A stretch of DNA of 64,000 bases from Elysia chlorotica (lineage: Eukaryota > Mollusca > Gastropoda > Plakobranchidae), in contig RQTK01000031.1 of assembly GCA_003991915.1 (NCBI GenBank), positions 387,615 through 451,614 on the forward strand, written 5' to 3'. Positions 1 through 11,774 of this stretch are shown here, one piece after another. The notes beneath the pieces were generated by a model that ran no database searches, was not told where the DNA came from, and saw only the letters and a program-made list of their open reading frames with translations. Made by a program: the position numbers and the translations under genes. The number at the start of each line of letters is the position of its first letter. Position 1 is the first letter of the stretch.

Positions 1-2201
1 TTTTTAGAATCCATGATCGGTGCTTTTAAAACCTTATTTGTACCATAGATATATAAATAGCACTAGATCGCTCGGTGACGTCACTGAGCGGCAGAACTTG
101 AATGTTACTGGGGAGAGGAAAGGTTTGAAAGCACTGAAAGCTCATTGGTTACTATTTTAGGAATGACTAACCAAATTCTCATACACGCAGTTTTATAATG
201 AGCGTCACAATCATTTATTCATTCAAGCCCCATCAAGGCCTACACACCAGCACATGGCCGTGGTAAAAATACCACAGCCGTAGCTCGCCCCATGTGGTAA
301 AAATGCCACGGTCAAGCAAGCGGTGTAGTGAATTGATGGTGTCACAACCACTTTCAAAGCCAAAATGGGAGCGTGAATTTCAACAAGTCGTCGGGAAACA
401 AGAAGCTTAACGAGCGAGCGGAAATTTACCCATTGAACGTGGAAAGTTGGCAGGTCTGGTATACCCTTGAGCTTTCACTAGGACATTAGGGAAACGGGAG
501 GTTAATGACTTTCCACCCAAGTGGTCAAGGTGTTGTGTGAGAGAATGTTCAGGGGTATGAATACATCCAAAGGGGAGGAAAGGGAATGAAAACGTTTGTG
601 AGGCGTACCGCGGGGATGTCAGGATGAGAGGGGGAGGTTTAGTGAACGATGGGGGAGAATGTGGAAATGTCTGGAGTGTCAGGAAAAGTAGAGTGTAGTG
701 AGGAGCGTTTGTAGGTGGATGATACCCAGGCAGCGGAGCGGAGGGTTTGGGGCATCAGAAACTCGTTGGACTACGTTTTGATGAACATTTTCGTATATTG
801 AATTAATTCAAATGGGGGAGGTTCCTTGAACGCATCACTATGCCAGGACCTTCTTCAGAATGCTTTGGGTAAAGGTTGGAGGGGTCAGAGGATACATCAG
901 CAGAAATAGATGGAAGTATTATAATGGTTGGTTCAGCCATGGAATAAAGAAAATATACAACCAGAAATATAGAAACAGTAGTTACGACAAGGCAAGGGTT
1001 TTTAGATTGGCATCTCTGAGTGTATGTGAATGGGGAAAAGGGGTAAGAGGGTTTCAGTCGAGCGAGAGGGGGAAAGCTGAAATTCGCTCATCTCTAGGAG
1101 AACATGGCCTTTGCCAGACACGCTCCTGTAGGATAGGTGCCCCTGTCATCCTCGTCTTCGGTGAGTACCTCTTTTTGTTTTCCATTGGGCATGGTTGCTA
1201 GTGCCATAAAAGAGGGGGGAGTGTTGTGGAATTGGGTGTTGGTCTGACTCGGCAAAGTGGTCCTGACCTCTTTGATACGTGTGAGCAGCTTTTTCGTGCA
1301 AAGGTCAGGCAGTTGTTGGTTCGAGGTTCTTGAAGTAAGGTCCGTCCGTTCGAGTTCTCCGATTTTCACTATCTTTCCCTTAGATCTATAGGGTCCTATT
1401 CTGATGATTTATCAATAACCATCAAAAGTTATTAGAAATAAACATAGACTCATAGTTATCAATATCATCACTCACACTGTTTGTAAAGATCAAATTTGTA
1501 ACATGAACGAAGATAAATCTATTTAAGCAACTTCAACAATTTCTTACAACTTACTTATAGACTTAAGAACTAAATTTTCTGATTATCAGCTTTTAATCTA
1601 AATCTAGATTTATGATCTAGATCTAGATCTATGACTATTATAGCCTAGATTACTTATAGACAGTCCCTCCCAACTGATCTAAGAAAGCAAATCACTTATT
1701 AATTCTTCTTACCGCGACGCAATCGTAGCTAGGGCGTCTAGATAGATTGTCGCCGTTCTTCATCTAGAATAAGACTATAATTTCTCTAAATGGATGCTAT
1801 CTCATCTAGTTCCTCGTTTAATTGAGGACTGCTGACTATAAGGAGTAAGGACACAAGAGTTGCCACATCGTTGTCTTGGTCGGCAAACAACATTCTAAAC
1901 AAGAGTGGTCGCGCCTGAATCAAACTTGCCTGATAAAGACATGATAAGCTAAAGTAAAATAAAGTCAAATTAAACTACTAATCTCCCTTTGTCAATAAAC
2001 TACAAATATATTCTCTAATTTAACAAAATATTTTTAACTACTTGAAAGAAATAATTGTTTGCTAATTACGGAAGTTAACAAACAGAAAAACATCGTAGAT
2101 ATATCATCAAAATAATATAAGGCTTATATCTACTAAAAACACGATCTTGTCCCATACTCTCATAGCTTGACATTAAATTTGTTGATTTGTAAACAATAAA
2201 C
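1..2201. other. Upstream region with no recognised gene
   Basis: No open reading frame here resembles a known protein. Two short hairpins with a shared GTGGTAAAAAT core occur at 260-275 and 294-309. TCTAGATC-rich stretches near 1590-1640, of the kind scattered across the window, are also present. The last few hundred bases should hold the SEC20 promoter and 5' UTR, but I see no clear TATA box or other core signal. The ORFs at 860-1201 and 1786-1968 have no family features and are probably chance. Confidence 0.5.
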
Positions 2202-5200
2202 ATGGCGGAAGACATCCACGTACGTCTCTGTTTACAAGAGATTGTAAAACTTGATTTAGAGACGAAAGCTATAATCCAGGTTCGCTTTAACATTCTTACT
2301 TTCCGAAAAGAGTGGCACAGTGTCACTAATTAGGGAAATCTCTTTACATCTAATCCAAATTTAGAGATCTAGTCTGCAGAGTCCAGAGAGATTTTATATA
2401 AATTTAGATCTAGAATCTAGATCATAAATCTAGACTCTATTATAATGTCTAACTTTTTTTCTCTCTCTTAAAATTGGATTTTAAACTCGACACCTGAATT
2501 TAGATCTAGATCTAGGCACTCCTTGAGTTTTGTGGTCCCTAGCCTGTGGGCGATCAAATGGGTGGGCGGCCGTAATTCGATTATTAAAATTGAATAAAAA
2601 TACCATTACGCTGTACTCCCTGTCTTTTTGTTATTAAAAAAAATGTTAGTAAAATACCTACCAGCTGTAGGCTACTCCTTGTTTTTTTAAAATTTATTAT
2701 TGTACATGTTTTCACAGTATTGGCATGATTTGATTCATAGAGACAGATTTGATCGTATTCATTTCTTTATTTGGACACAGGTTGTAGTGCGGACGGGGAA
2801 GGGGGTGGGGACAAACATACACATTCACATAAAATTGATCTGCTAAGCAATTGAAGCTGTCTCTCTCTCTCTCTCTTCACAGGTTGACTCCGATGTAATC
2901 GAATCTTACCCACCCACCCCTCGAATCCCGCCCACCAAGCCAATTTTATCACCCACAGGCTAGGGACCACAAAACTCAAGGAGTGCCTGGATCTAGATAT
3001 ATATCCTAATTAATATATCAGATACTATATCTCTCTAGATCCCTCTTTTTCTCTTTCTGTCCCTCTTTTATGAGTGATTTATTTTTTGCCAATAGACAAA
3101 ACAGATAGATCTAGATAGATTTAGAGGTACATTGGTCTATGGATGTGTTGATGTTGCTGGGGTATGGGTATCATGATCAACATATCTGTTAGATCAACAC
3201 AGCCGAAGGGAAAAAATGAAGGGGTGTAGCTGTGTAAAAAAAGCATTACTTCCCTTTTGTAGGAAACAAAAACAAACGTAGCTGGGTTTTTTTCTAACTT
3301 TTAGGTAACTTATGTCTATTCTCCTGTTGTTGTTTTTTGTTTTGTTTTCAGAAGACCAAGTTATGTGGACTACTGTTCTTTTGACAACTCCCGAATCACC
3401 TGGTCTTAATTTTAAAGCTTTATCAGTTCACTATGATCAACCCCCGCGTGCCTCTCCATCTTACGCACTGCTGACTGCCTACGCCATGGGCTTTCCTTCT
3501 TTCTTGGTTTGAGCATGTGTTGCTACTGCTCCAACCACCACACAAGTATCCAGATTGTCAGGATTCCTCGCACCGTCAATGTTTCGATTACTTGATCAAT
3601 CGCATATGAGTTTAGGGATGCATGGCGCCTTCACTCTCCCAGTCAGGTAAAGGGCCCTCCATACGTTAATCCATGCTTCCTCAACCAACAGCATCGTATT
3701 GTCAATTCTCAAAATCAGACATGTTCTCCCAGTTAGATAATAGTTTGTCAATAACTAAATCCGATGTACCACTACGCCATCACAGCCAGCATCTCTCAAC
3801 TCAGGCTTGTCTTCCACAAGACCTCTCATGATAAGCAATCTAGTTTGTCGAACTCCACAAGAGAAGCCTCTGTCCACAAGCCAAGTGTATTTTCCCATCA
3901 CAAACATGATCTCTGATATCACACTGAGTACTGGCAGCTTCCACATCTGGCCACATATTGGTGCTGCTTCTTCCACCGTCATCACTACAGCTGATGCTGC
4001 TCTCTCTTCGGCTTAGCTTGTGGGCAATTCTTACTTATATGCCCCCTTCTTGTTACACCTGTAATACCTAACATCTTTGCCTTCGGCTGTATCCGCTCTA
4101 CAATCTATAGCACTTCTTGCACTTAAAGTAGCAAAGTTGATTATGTTGTTTGTTGTTTTCATACTTGGTAGATCCATTATTGGCTTGAGTTGTTTTCTTA
4201 CTGCTTAGTTGCTTATTTATCTTTGTCAAAAATGCATCTGCTTTATCAACAGTTCATTCAGAGATTTCAGCTGTTTCCCTCTCAAGTGGACTGATAAAGG
4301 TTTTCTAGCTGGATCTTACATAACAATAAATATAAAATCATTGATCTTTAGTGAATTAAAAAAAATGCTCCTAAATAGATGTAGTGCACAGCTATGTGAA
4401 AAAGTTAATGAACTCTGAGAGCACATCGTTTTCAGAGTTCAGAAATGCATTTTGATGATATTTTTCCATATATTCTTATAGCATAAGAACAATTTTTTTT
4501 TCAGGATATCAAAGGAGATGTTTACTCAAGTGAAATGCTTGACGAGTACAATGCTAGTGGTCGACAGAAAATATCTAACCTACGAGGCAAAATAGCAGTA
4601 AGTAACTCTTCTAATGACAATGATATATTTTGAAGGTCCCAACTGAAAAGTGTGTGAGTGTGCATTTTGATATTACAATCATTGTCTGGGTTAGGAAAAA
4701 AAAAAATAATGTAGGGATTGAGTCCAACAAGCGATGTCATTTTTTTTTTTAATGTAACAAGTCTTACATTTTAGATACACGGTTTTACTGTATCATAATT
4801 TTTTTGTGAATTAAAAATACCTAGCATTGTATTAATTTTATGATGAATATTTTACTTCATTTTCTTCTCTAGGAGTTGGAAAGACTTGGCTTAGAACAGA
4901 CTCGTACTTCAGACAGAGAAGCCATCTCTGGTAATGTGGAAAGCATGAGACAGAATCTATCTAGGTAAATCTGCTTCTAATTAAAAGAAACATGCTATGG
5001 TATAACAAAATCATTATACCTTACTTTATGAGTGTAAACTTGAGATATTGGTTTTTAATCATTTTGATTATTCCATATTTCAAGCATTCAAATTGCTTCC
5101 TTATGAAGTACTGTTTGTAAAATAAACATCTCTGTAAAATAAAAAATACAGAATACAGAAATCTTTATTCATCCCTCAAGGGGAAATTAATGTACATTCT

Positions 5201-8200
5201 CTTCATACAACAAACGAAATTATAGTCTACAACGATATGAAAATGAAAAGGTAGAATTTCGATATAAAGATACATACTATATTAATCGTAATATCACAAT
5301 ATCACAGCTCAAGTTAGTGAATGGATTTCCTATACTTTGGCATAACACTATCAAGCTGGCGTAATATACATCCATTCATACGAACAGGTTAAATGCAGTG
5401 TAAAAGTCTGTAACTGTAAGCCAACTCTTTTTGAAAGGGAAAGATTTGACTATAGTCAGTCCAATATTATTTAAAATTCCCACTTTTGTCTTTTTTGTTT
5501 TGGAGGCAAAAAGGTCAAATTTTACTTTAAATACATTGAAGTTGTCCAGAGGATACGACTTAATGGATTTCTTTGTATATCAATTGAAAAATTGAGTACT
5601 GGCAAAAATATAGATTGTGAGTTATTTAAATGTAGAATACAGTTTGTTTTCTATATCAGGAATATGATGGAAAAGTGTATGTTTAACCAATTAGACATTG
5701 TGTTAATAAAAGGAGAATAGATTTGGTCTGAGAAAGATTTTTATTTATATTAAATGTGTTAAACCATGAATCCTTATTATGATTTTCTTCTTCTTGTGAC
5801 TGTTTATTTTATAAAATTCAAATTTCATCGTTCCAGCACTGTCACAAGTCTGAGACAAGCATGCATACATAAAAAAATGGAGCTTGACAAACAAGCAAAA
5901 CAGGAGCTTCTTGAAGAAAACTCACAAGTCCGCAAAAGGTTTGTTAAGCTTTATCGCTACTGGTATTAAAATTGTATACATTTTGAACCTATGTCATATT
6001 TGACTGTCACTAGCCATGACTTCTGTCTCAGCCGGTCACACTAAACTGACGCCGACCCAGCTAGTAGGGAGCGAAATCGTCAAGGCTTGAAGCACTGATC
6101 TTTTGCACTGGAAGCCGATTTTCTACCCCAGGGCCACTGTGCCCCCTCTGGTATCAAAGACACAGAGAAATAAAATAAAGTGGAGAAACAAGTTAAGAAT
6201 TGAAGGAATAGTCTGTTTTGAAGGCCCATGTCAAACCTCAATGAGATTGACTGTAGAAACACAGAAGACACTGCCTAAGGTATGCCTTTTGCGTACATTT
6301 TTACTTTACTGTACCTTTTAACTTAAGATACTTTTTTTTAATACACTTTTTTTTTGCAGTTTGTTAAAAAAAAGCATGCATATCATTTTTTGTTTGTTTT
6401 AAAAGTTGACTTTAATTACTTGTTTACTTGTTTACTTTACTTGTTTACTTGTCCTATGGAACAGCATCCTTGCACAACGGGCAACCCCATACGTGCTCCG
6501 CTCCCCTCTGCAACACGCAACGAAGTGTGTCCAAACTGACAGTCCCCGTCAAGACTTGGTTGTGTACTCTGCGATCTTTCCCAACGAGCTGTCTTCCACG
6601 TCCCTCTCCTTTCCTGACCCCCAATTCAATCATCCTCTTGATGGCTTGCTGGTCCTCTGCCGCTGTGTCCTCTGCATTCCTCAAGTGCTCAGAGAGAGCC
6701 TTTAGCACTTCCTGCTTATCCAATCTGAGGGTGCCATTCACCGTGGCATTCCCGGCCAGCTTGTCTGCTCTCTCATTTCCCTTGACCCCCGCATGACAAG
6801 GGCAGAAGATCCATGTGATTGAACTGATTGCTTGGTTGGTTTGGTTGGTTGGGTTTTAACGTCCAACGTCAGCAACTTATAGGCTATATCGTGGACGGGC
6901 CCCAAGACGGACGTCTGACAATTTTATGTGCTGCCACACACGAGACAGGGTGGGGATACCATGACTCCTGTCTCAGCCGGTCACATTATACTGACACCGA
7001 CCCAACCAGTAGGGATTGCAACAGCCAGGGTTCGAACTCGGGACCTTTTGCGTCGGAAGCCGATGTTCTACCCCTGGGCCACCGCGCCCCCCGAACTGAT
7101 TGCAGTGGGTCTGATGGCTGTCATCCATTCCATCCTCATGAACCCGCACTCTATCTTCTTTAAGGCGCTCTGCGAATCAGTGAGGAACACGGCGTGTGTC
7201 GTGGTTGGTCGTGTAAGCTTGATCCATTCCAACGCCTTTGTAATGGCCTCTATTTCCATCTTCATACTGGACGTGGTTGTGGCAGCTGCCCCTGATTCTT
7301 CATGAATTACCCTATTCTCACTGTAACAGACAAAACCCCATCCACTTTGGATTCCCCTTTTTACTGATCCATCTGTGTATATAATCGGATCATGTCTCTT
7401 GGAGTTGTCATGGATGAGCTGTCGTATGTCCTGTTCAGTGACCGCTGCTGCACACTCCCTCCAGTTGGTTGGGTTTTAACGTCCAACGTCAGCAACTTAT
7501 AGGCTATATCGTGGACGGGCCCCAAGACGGACGTCTGACAATTTTATGTGCTGCCACACACGAGACAGGGTGGGGATACCATAACTCCTGTCTCAGCCGG
7601 TCACATTATACTGACACCGACCCAACCAGTAGGGATTGCAACAGCCAAGGTTCGAACTCGGGACCTTTTGCGTCGGACGCCGATGTTCTACCCCTGGGCC
7701 ACCGCGCCCCCCGAACTGATTGCAGTGGGTCTGATGGCTGTCATCCATTCCATCCTCATGAACCCGCACTCTATCTTCTTTAAGGCGCTCTGCGAATCAG
7801 TGAGGAACACGGCGTGTGTCGTGGTTGGTCGTGTAAGCTTGATCCATTCCAACGCCTTTGTAATGGCCTCTATTTCCATCTTCATACTGGACGTGGTTGT
7901 GGCAGCTGCCCCTGATTCTTCATGAATTACCCTATTCTCACTGTAACAGACAAAACCCCATCCACTTTGGATTCCCCTTTTTACTGATCCATCTGTGTAT
8001 ATAATCGGATCATGTCTCTTGGAGTTGTCATGGATGAGCTGTCGTATGTCCTGTTCAGTGACCGCTGCTGCACACTCCCTCCTATCTCTTCCCATAGTGA
8101 TGATGACCTTTGTCAAAGCCGTCTGTTCAGGGCCGGTCTTTATCCATTCTCTGCCACCAATGATGTCTTCAATGGGACACACCAGTTTGATGGAATCCTC

Positions 8201-10227
8201 TGCCTCTGCCATCCAAGACTTTCCTCTTTTTATGCGGGTGCCTTTCTGTGTGAGCAGACTTGGGTACAATGGGTGGTGTGGGTTTTCCATGACTCGCAGG
8301 TAAGTCTTTGCTTGCGCCAACTTGTGACGGATTCTAACGCTGCTCAGGGCCAACAGAAAACGCATACAGATGATATGTGTGTCCCTAGTACATCCTAGGA
8401 CTTCCCGCATTGCCTCATTCTGCAATCTTTCCAGTTTTAGCAAATTTGCTTCAGACAGGGTGAGACATCCCAAACCGTAGTCAAGGACTGACAGGATCAG
8501 AAGTTGGAACATGACAAAGAGGACATTTTGTTGTATGTGTGCGGACGCCATGGTTTTTATGGCACCGATTCCTTTTTTAACTTTCCTTGACACGTTTTCA
8601 ATGTGCTGGTTGAAGGACAAGGTTCTATCGAAGGTGATACCCAGATATTTCAATGTTGTTTCCCTTTCAATTACCTCATACTTGAAGGTGATAGGTGGAG
8701 TTGGTGTGTGAACGATGTTATTGTTTAGCGAACACCACAGTACTTGTGCTTTGTCAGGGTTGATGATTGCGTTGTTTTCCTCGCACCAAATTGCTATTTC
8801 GTCGAGTCTGGTCTGCAGTTGCTGTGCTGTTTGTATTCTGTCTGTACCTTTCTCATAGACCGTGATGTCATCTGCGAACGTCAAAGTTTTTCCAGACTGC
8901 CTATCAGTTTCTGCTACGCCAGCTGTGTAGATATTGAAGAGAACAGAGGACAGGGGTGATCCTTGTGGTAACCCTGGGTTGATCTCGATTGGCTCTGATG
9001 TCCATTTCCCTGTCCTCAGAGCTACCTTCCTGGCAAGTAGAGCGGATGCTATCCACCTAATGATTCGTGCGTCCTCTATCATGTCCATGAGGCGATCCAT
9101 CAGTATCTGGTAGTCCACACGATTGTACGCGTCCTCCAGGTCTATGGCGGCGATCACTGTTTCCTCCTTTGTCTGGAAGCCCTCAAAAATATCAATGCCA
9201 GAACAGCTGCATTTATGCATGTATCGCGGCCAGGTCTGTAACTCCCCAATCCATCTGGTAGTGACTTGTTATTTTCCAGCTCCATTGTGAGTCTTCTTGC
9301 TATCACTTTCTCAAGGATCTTACTATTAAAAGTTGATGTTTTCAGTTATGTGCCCTGAAGATAAACTTATGCAGTGTGTCCTTTTTTTATTTTTTTATTT
9401 TCCATATTTAAATTAAATGATGTTTTCTTTGAATAATATATTTTTATTTGCTATTTTATTATTTATTAAGTTAATTCCTATTCATGCCTTTTGAGAACTT
9501 GCCAAATATTATGCTCTCAATCATTCTTTCCACTTAAATTAGTTTCTATTCAAATTTCACCCCATCCCGTCCTCACACACCCAGGAATCAGACCAATAAA
9601 GAGACTCTCGCAAAAACAGCCAGTGACATATCCGAGAGCCTTGTAAGTTTGAATCGTACCTTGGCTGAGCAAGTAAAACAAAGTGGAAGCAATTTGACAA
9701 CCTTAGGTAAGTAGGCCTGAATACTTAAATGCTAATTACTCATGACTTTAATTCTGTTTAAAAGCATTGATTTCAAACATGGTATAGTTTAATCTCATTC
9801 TCATTTGTTCATAACTTAAACTAGCTACTACCCAACTTCATGCTAAACATAACTTGCAAAAAGAAATTCTCGTTAAGGTGCACGCATATTGCAAAAGAAG
9901 TGCTGACATTTGTATTGCAGGGGCTTAACCATGTGTGCATGTTGTTTTGAAAATCTACACTTGGCCCTCATACAAATTTTGAGTGTATGGTATAACTTAT
10001 ATATTGTTTTTGCTCTTTTGTTGTGTTCCTCAGATCATTCTTCAAACACACTGAAAGAAACACAAAAAGAGTTTGACTCCATGGGAGGTCATATTCAAAA
10101 TTCTCAACGGCTATTGACAAAATATGGAAGGCGGAATTTAACAGACAATGTTCTTATATTACTTGCTTTGGTTTTCTTTTTTGCTACAGCATTGTATATT
10201 GTTAAGAAAAGGTTATGGCCATCTTGA
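2202..10227 (+). CDS. BNIP1: SEC20/BNIP1 vesicle-transport SNARE (six exons)
   Basis: Complete gene for the Qb-SNARE Sec20 (BNIP1), which acts with the ER SNARE complex in Golgi-to-ER fusion and is tail-anchored in the ER membrane. Exons: 2202-2279, 4505-4597, 4873-4964, 5837-5938, 9585-9706 and 10034-10227, all with GT-AG introns and matching phases. They give 226 residues; the human protein has 228. Residues 1-26 start MAEDIHVRLCLQEIVKLDLE, matching the family N-terminus, which fixes the start. Residues about 125-198 form the SNARE helix, with TKYGRRNLTDN just before the anchor. Residues 202-219 are the membrane anchor, followed by the short tail KKRLWPS, the family hallmark. Intron 4 (3.6 kb) carries a LINE and SINEs on the opposite strand. 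Identification is by recall of the family and is very strong; expression and alternative ends are unseen. Confidence 0.93.
2515..2987. mobile_element. hAT-like MITE in SEC20 intron 1
   Basis: A 473-bp non-coding element with near-perfect inverted ends of about 38 bp that start GGCACTCCTTGAGTTTTGTG. It is flanked by 8-bp sequences TAGATCTA and TGGATCTA (seven of eight identical), as expected for a hAT target duplication. No transposase is inside. The interior holds a short CT run near 2860. The superfamily call rests only on the 8-bp duplication. Confidence 0.7.
3755..4080 (-). pseudogene. Gypsy-type gag zinc knuckle and protease relic
   Basis: On the minus strand, about 4065-4015 encodes a CCHC-knuckle-like stretch (YYRCNKKGAYK, then a stop and frameshift before ELPTS). 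The open frame 3985-3755 continues as the retropepsin region. The motif ELRDAGCDGVVVHR corresponds to the LRDTGCSGVVVR protease active site of mollusc Gypsy (Ty3) elements, with the catalytic D-T/S-G region altered to DAGC. The element is broken and has no recognisable reverse transcriptase nearby. It lies antisense in SEC20 intron 1. Confidence 0.6.
5150..5420 (-). mobile_element. Possible LINE 3' tail in SEC20 intron 3
   Basis: Read on the minus strand the segment ends in a CCTTGAGGGATGAATAAAG motif followed by repeats of TTCTGTA. This resembles the 3' ends of CR1/Rex-type LINEs, where a short tandem repeat replaces the poly(A). No coding domain is recognisable upstream. A similar tail in plus orientation is at 40020-40060. 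Low certainty. Confidence 0.35.
6005..6160 (-). mobile_element. Diverged partial SINE (tRNA-head half)
   Basis: About 150 bp match the tRNA-like half of the SINE at 6832-7092, including the segments GACTTCTGTCTCAGCCGGTC and GGAAGCCGATTTTCTACCCC. It is more diverged than the copy in the LINE and lacks the (CCAA)n tail half, so it is an older, truncated insertion. Confidence 0.65.
6832..7092 (-). mobile_element. tRNA-derived SINE inserted in the LINE RNase H
   Basis: A 261-bp SINE flanked by the 11-bp duplication GAACTGATTGC (6821-6831 and 7093-7103). On the minus strand its 5' end is tRNA-like, with an A box TGGCCCAGGGG and a B box AGTTCGAACCC. The 3' end is a (CCAA)n tail. It interrupts the LINE RNase H between MTAI and ITWIFCP. 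Relatives are at 6005-6160, 56278-56460 and 58915-59165. Confidence 0.85.
6843..8082. repeat. 620-bp tandem duplication (SINE plus LINE segment)
   Basis: Unit 1 (6843-7462) and unit 2 (7463-8082) are almost identical, with three substitutions seen in the SINE part (for example CATGACTCC versus CATAACTCC). Each unit holds most of the SINE and about 370 bp of the LINE RNase H. The second SINE copy (7463-7712) lost its left flank, which shows that the duplication came after the SINE insertion and did not arise by a second retrotransposition. Confidence 0.9.
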
Positions 10228-11458
10228 TAAATGTATTTATTTAGTATAAATATTCAAAGCTGATGTTTAAGTATTAAGAACTTCGCATCCAAGAAGTCAG
10301 GTGATGAATGAAAGTATTGTGAATGTTATATACATGTAAGAAATCAGTATAAGTCATGTTTGTTAGAAAATGGATGTGAAAATAGATGCACAGAAGGTTG
10401 CACAACTACCCATAATTATTTTCAAATGCATGCAGATTGATGTTCATATACTTTGGAGGAAAGTTTCGAAGTTTAAGCATTTAAAGAAAGATTATTGGAT
10501 GGAAAGCTGAAAATGTCATACTTATAGTATCATGATGTTGTATGTAGAATACGATGAGAATGTGATCATGGTCACACAATTTCATAAATGAGTTTAAAGC
10601 TCAGCAGAATAGCAGGCTGTTAAAACAATGCTTTTTGGAAGGTGGGTTGACTTTGTTCCTGATGATGATCTAAGTACACTTCTCTTCACTCTGCTAAAAA
10701 TGGCTAATCTTTATACAATGCTGTTTGTGGAAATATCATTCTGACCTTTTTATAAAAAAACTTTTTTAGAGACATCATAATTATTGTTCCTGTAACTAGT
10801 GTAAGTCAAGTAAATTAGTAACACTTAAAGTTTAACCAGCTTCATACATCTCTTTAATTAGTGTTTTTCCTTCTTTCTTTCTTTCTTTCTTTTTTTGTTT
10901 TTGTTTGTTTGACAACTATTAACACGTCTTGTTATGCTTGTGTAAGCTGAAAATTGTGCAATTCAAAGCAATAACTTATTTTGCTATTGCTAACCTGGAT
11001 GGCACAACTTGATAATTTAAAACATTGTTTTAATTAATCTGAGCTTGTCATTTCAATGTTGGTGTGATTAACAATGTAAATGACATAAGTCTGATAAAAA
11101 TTGGGATTTGTTGGACTGTGGCCCAATGACAAAAGTGCTGATAAAAATTGGGATTTTTTGCTCTGGGACTCGATAGAGACCATCTGTGGGCCAATGACAT
11201 AAATACTGATAAAAAAATTTTTTTTTTTTACTGGGATTCGATAGAGACCATCTGTGGTCCCATTATACTTAGCATTTCCTTAATATGAAATCAATTAGTA
11301 CCCCACACATATGTTGACTGTTTCCTAGAGTTAATTAGATTGTTGAAAGGGGTCCCACTGCATTCATGTAAACGGTTTATTGAAATGATGCTCCGAAGAG
11401 AACAAGTCTATTATATTATGATGTTATTCATTTATTTATACTAATGTGCAATCTGTGA

Positions 11459-11464
11459 AATAAA
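11459..11464 (+). promoter_or_regulatory. Candidate poly(A) signal of SEC20
   Basis: First canonical AATAAA I noticed downstream of the SEC20 stop codon, about 1.2 kb away. It implies a long AT-rich 3' UTR. Earlier variant signals could be used instead. Confidence 0.35.
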
Positions 11465-11659
11465 GCAAAAAAGGGTAAAATATGCACACCCACCGTACTA
11501 TTTTCAATATACACTGATAACTGCCATACCTTAAGTCTGCATTTAACTCAATTTAAATTGTGTGGGTGTAATCAAGTTTAATCTTAAAAGATTAAAGTGT
11601 AATCCACCTTTATGACCCTCGCAGAGGATTCTCTAGGGAAACATAGGTAGGAGTCTAGG

Positions 11660-11709
11660 ATAAGGAGAGAGAGAGACAGAAGGAAAGAGGGAGAGAGAGA
11701 GAGAGACAG

Positions 11710-11773
<64 letters not shown>
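11660..11773. repeat. (GA)n and (GACA)n microsatellite
   Basis: Imperfect GA repeats run into a clean GACA tetranucleotide tract ending near 11772. Purine-rich on the plus strand. Confidence 0.9.
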
Positions 11774-11774
11774 T

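Larger units (their letters stand above)
6410..9325 (-). pseudogene. 5'-truncated I-type LINE (RT plus RNase H), inactive
   Basis: Non-LTR retrotransposon antisense in SEC20 intron 4. The long frame 9220-7688 encodes the reverse-transcriptase core (LEDAYNRVDY, GLPQGSPLSSVLFNIY, then the FADD catalytic motif in FADDITVYEKG). A C-terminal RNase H domain follows, with YTDGSVKRG, MEIEAITKALEW and TDSQSALK. The frame shifts near 9200; RT sequence continues to 9325. After the inserted SINE, RNase H resumes at about 6817-6740 with CPCHAGVKGNERADKLAGNA and ends near 6454. The 3' tail is (TAAACAAG)n. Both flanks carry the 11-bp duplication TTAAAAGTTGA (6399-6409 and 9326-9336). An RNase H behind the RT points to the I superfamily. 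Truncation, frameshift and SINE insertion make it dead. Confidence 0.88.

Noticed and set aside
860..1369. Overlapping small open frames upstream of SEC20
   Set aside because: No motif, no repeat copy and no splice support; length expected by chance.
7688..9220. Host gene with reverse transcriptase and RNase H
   Set aside because: Target-site duplication, 5' truncation, frameshift, tandem-repeat tail and SINE insertion show a dead LINE copy.
10860..11000. CRISPR-like or satellite array
   Set aside because: Only a short TTTC run; no regularly spaced direct repeats anywhere in the window.
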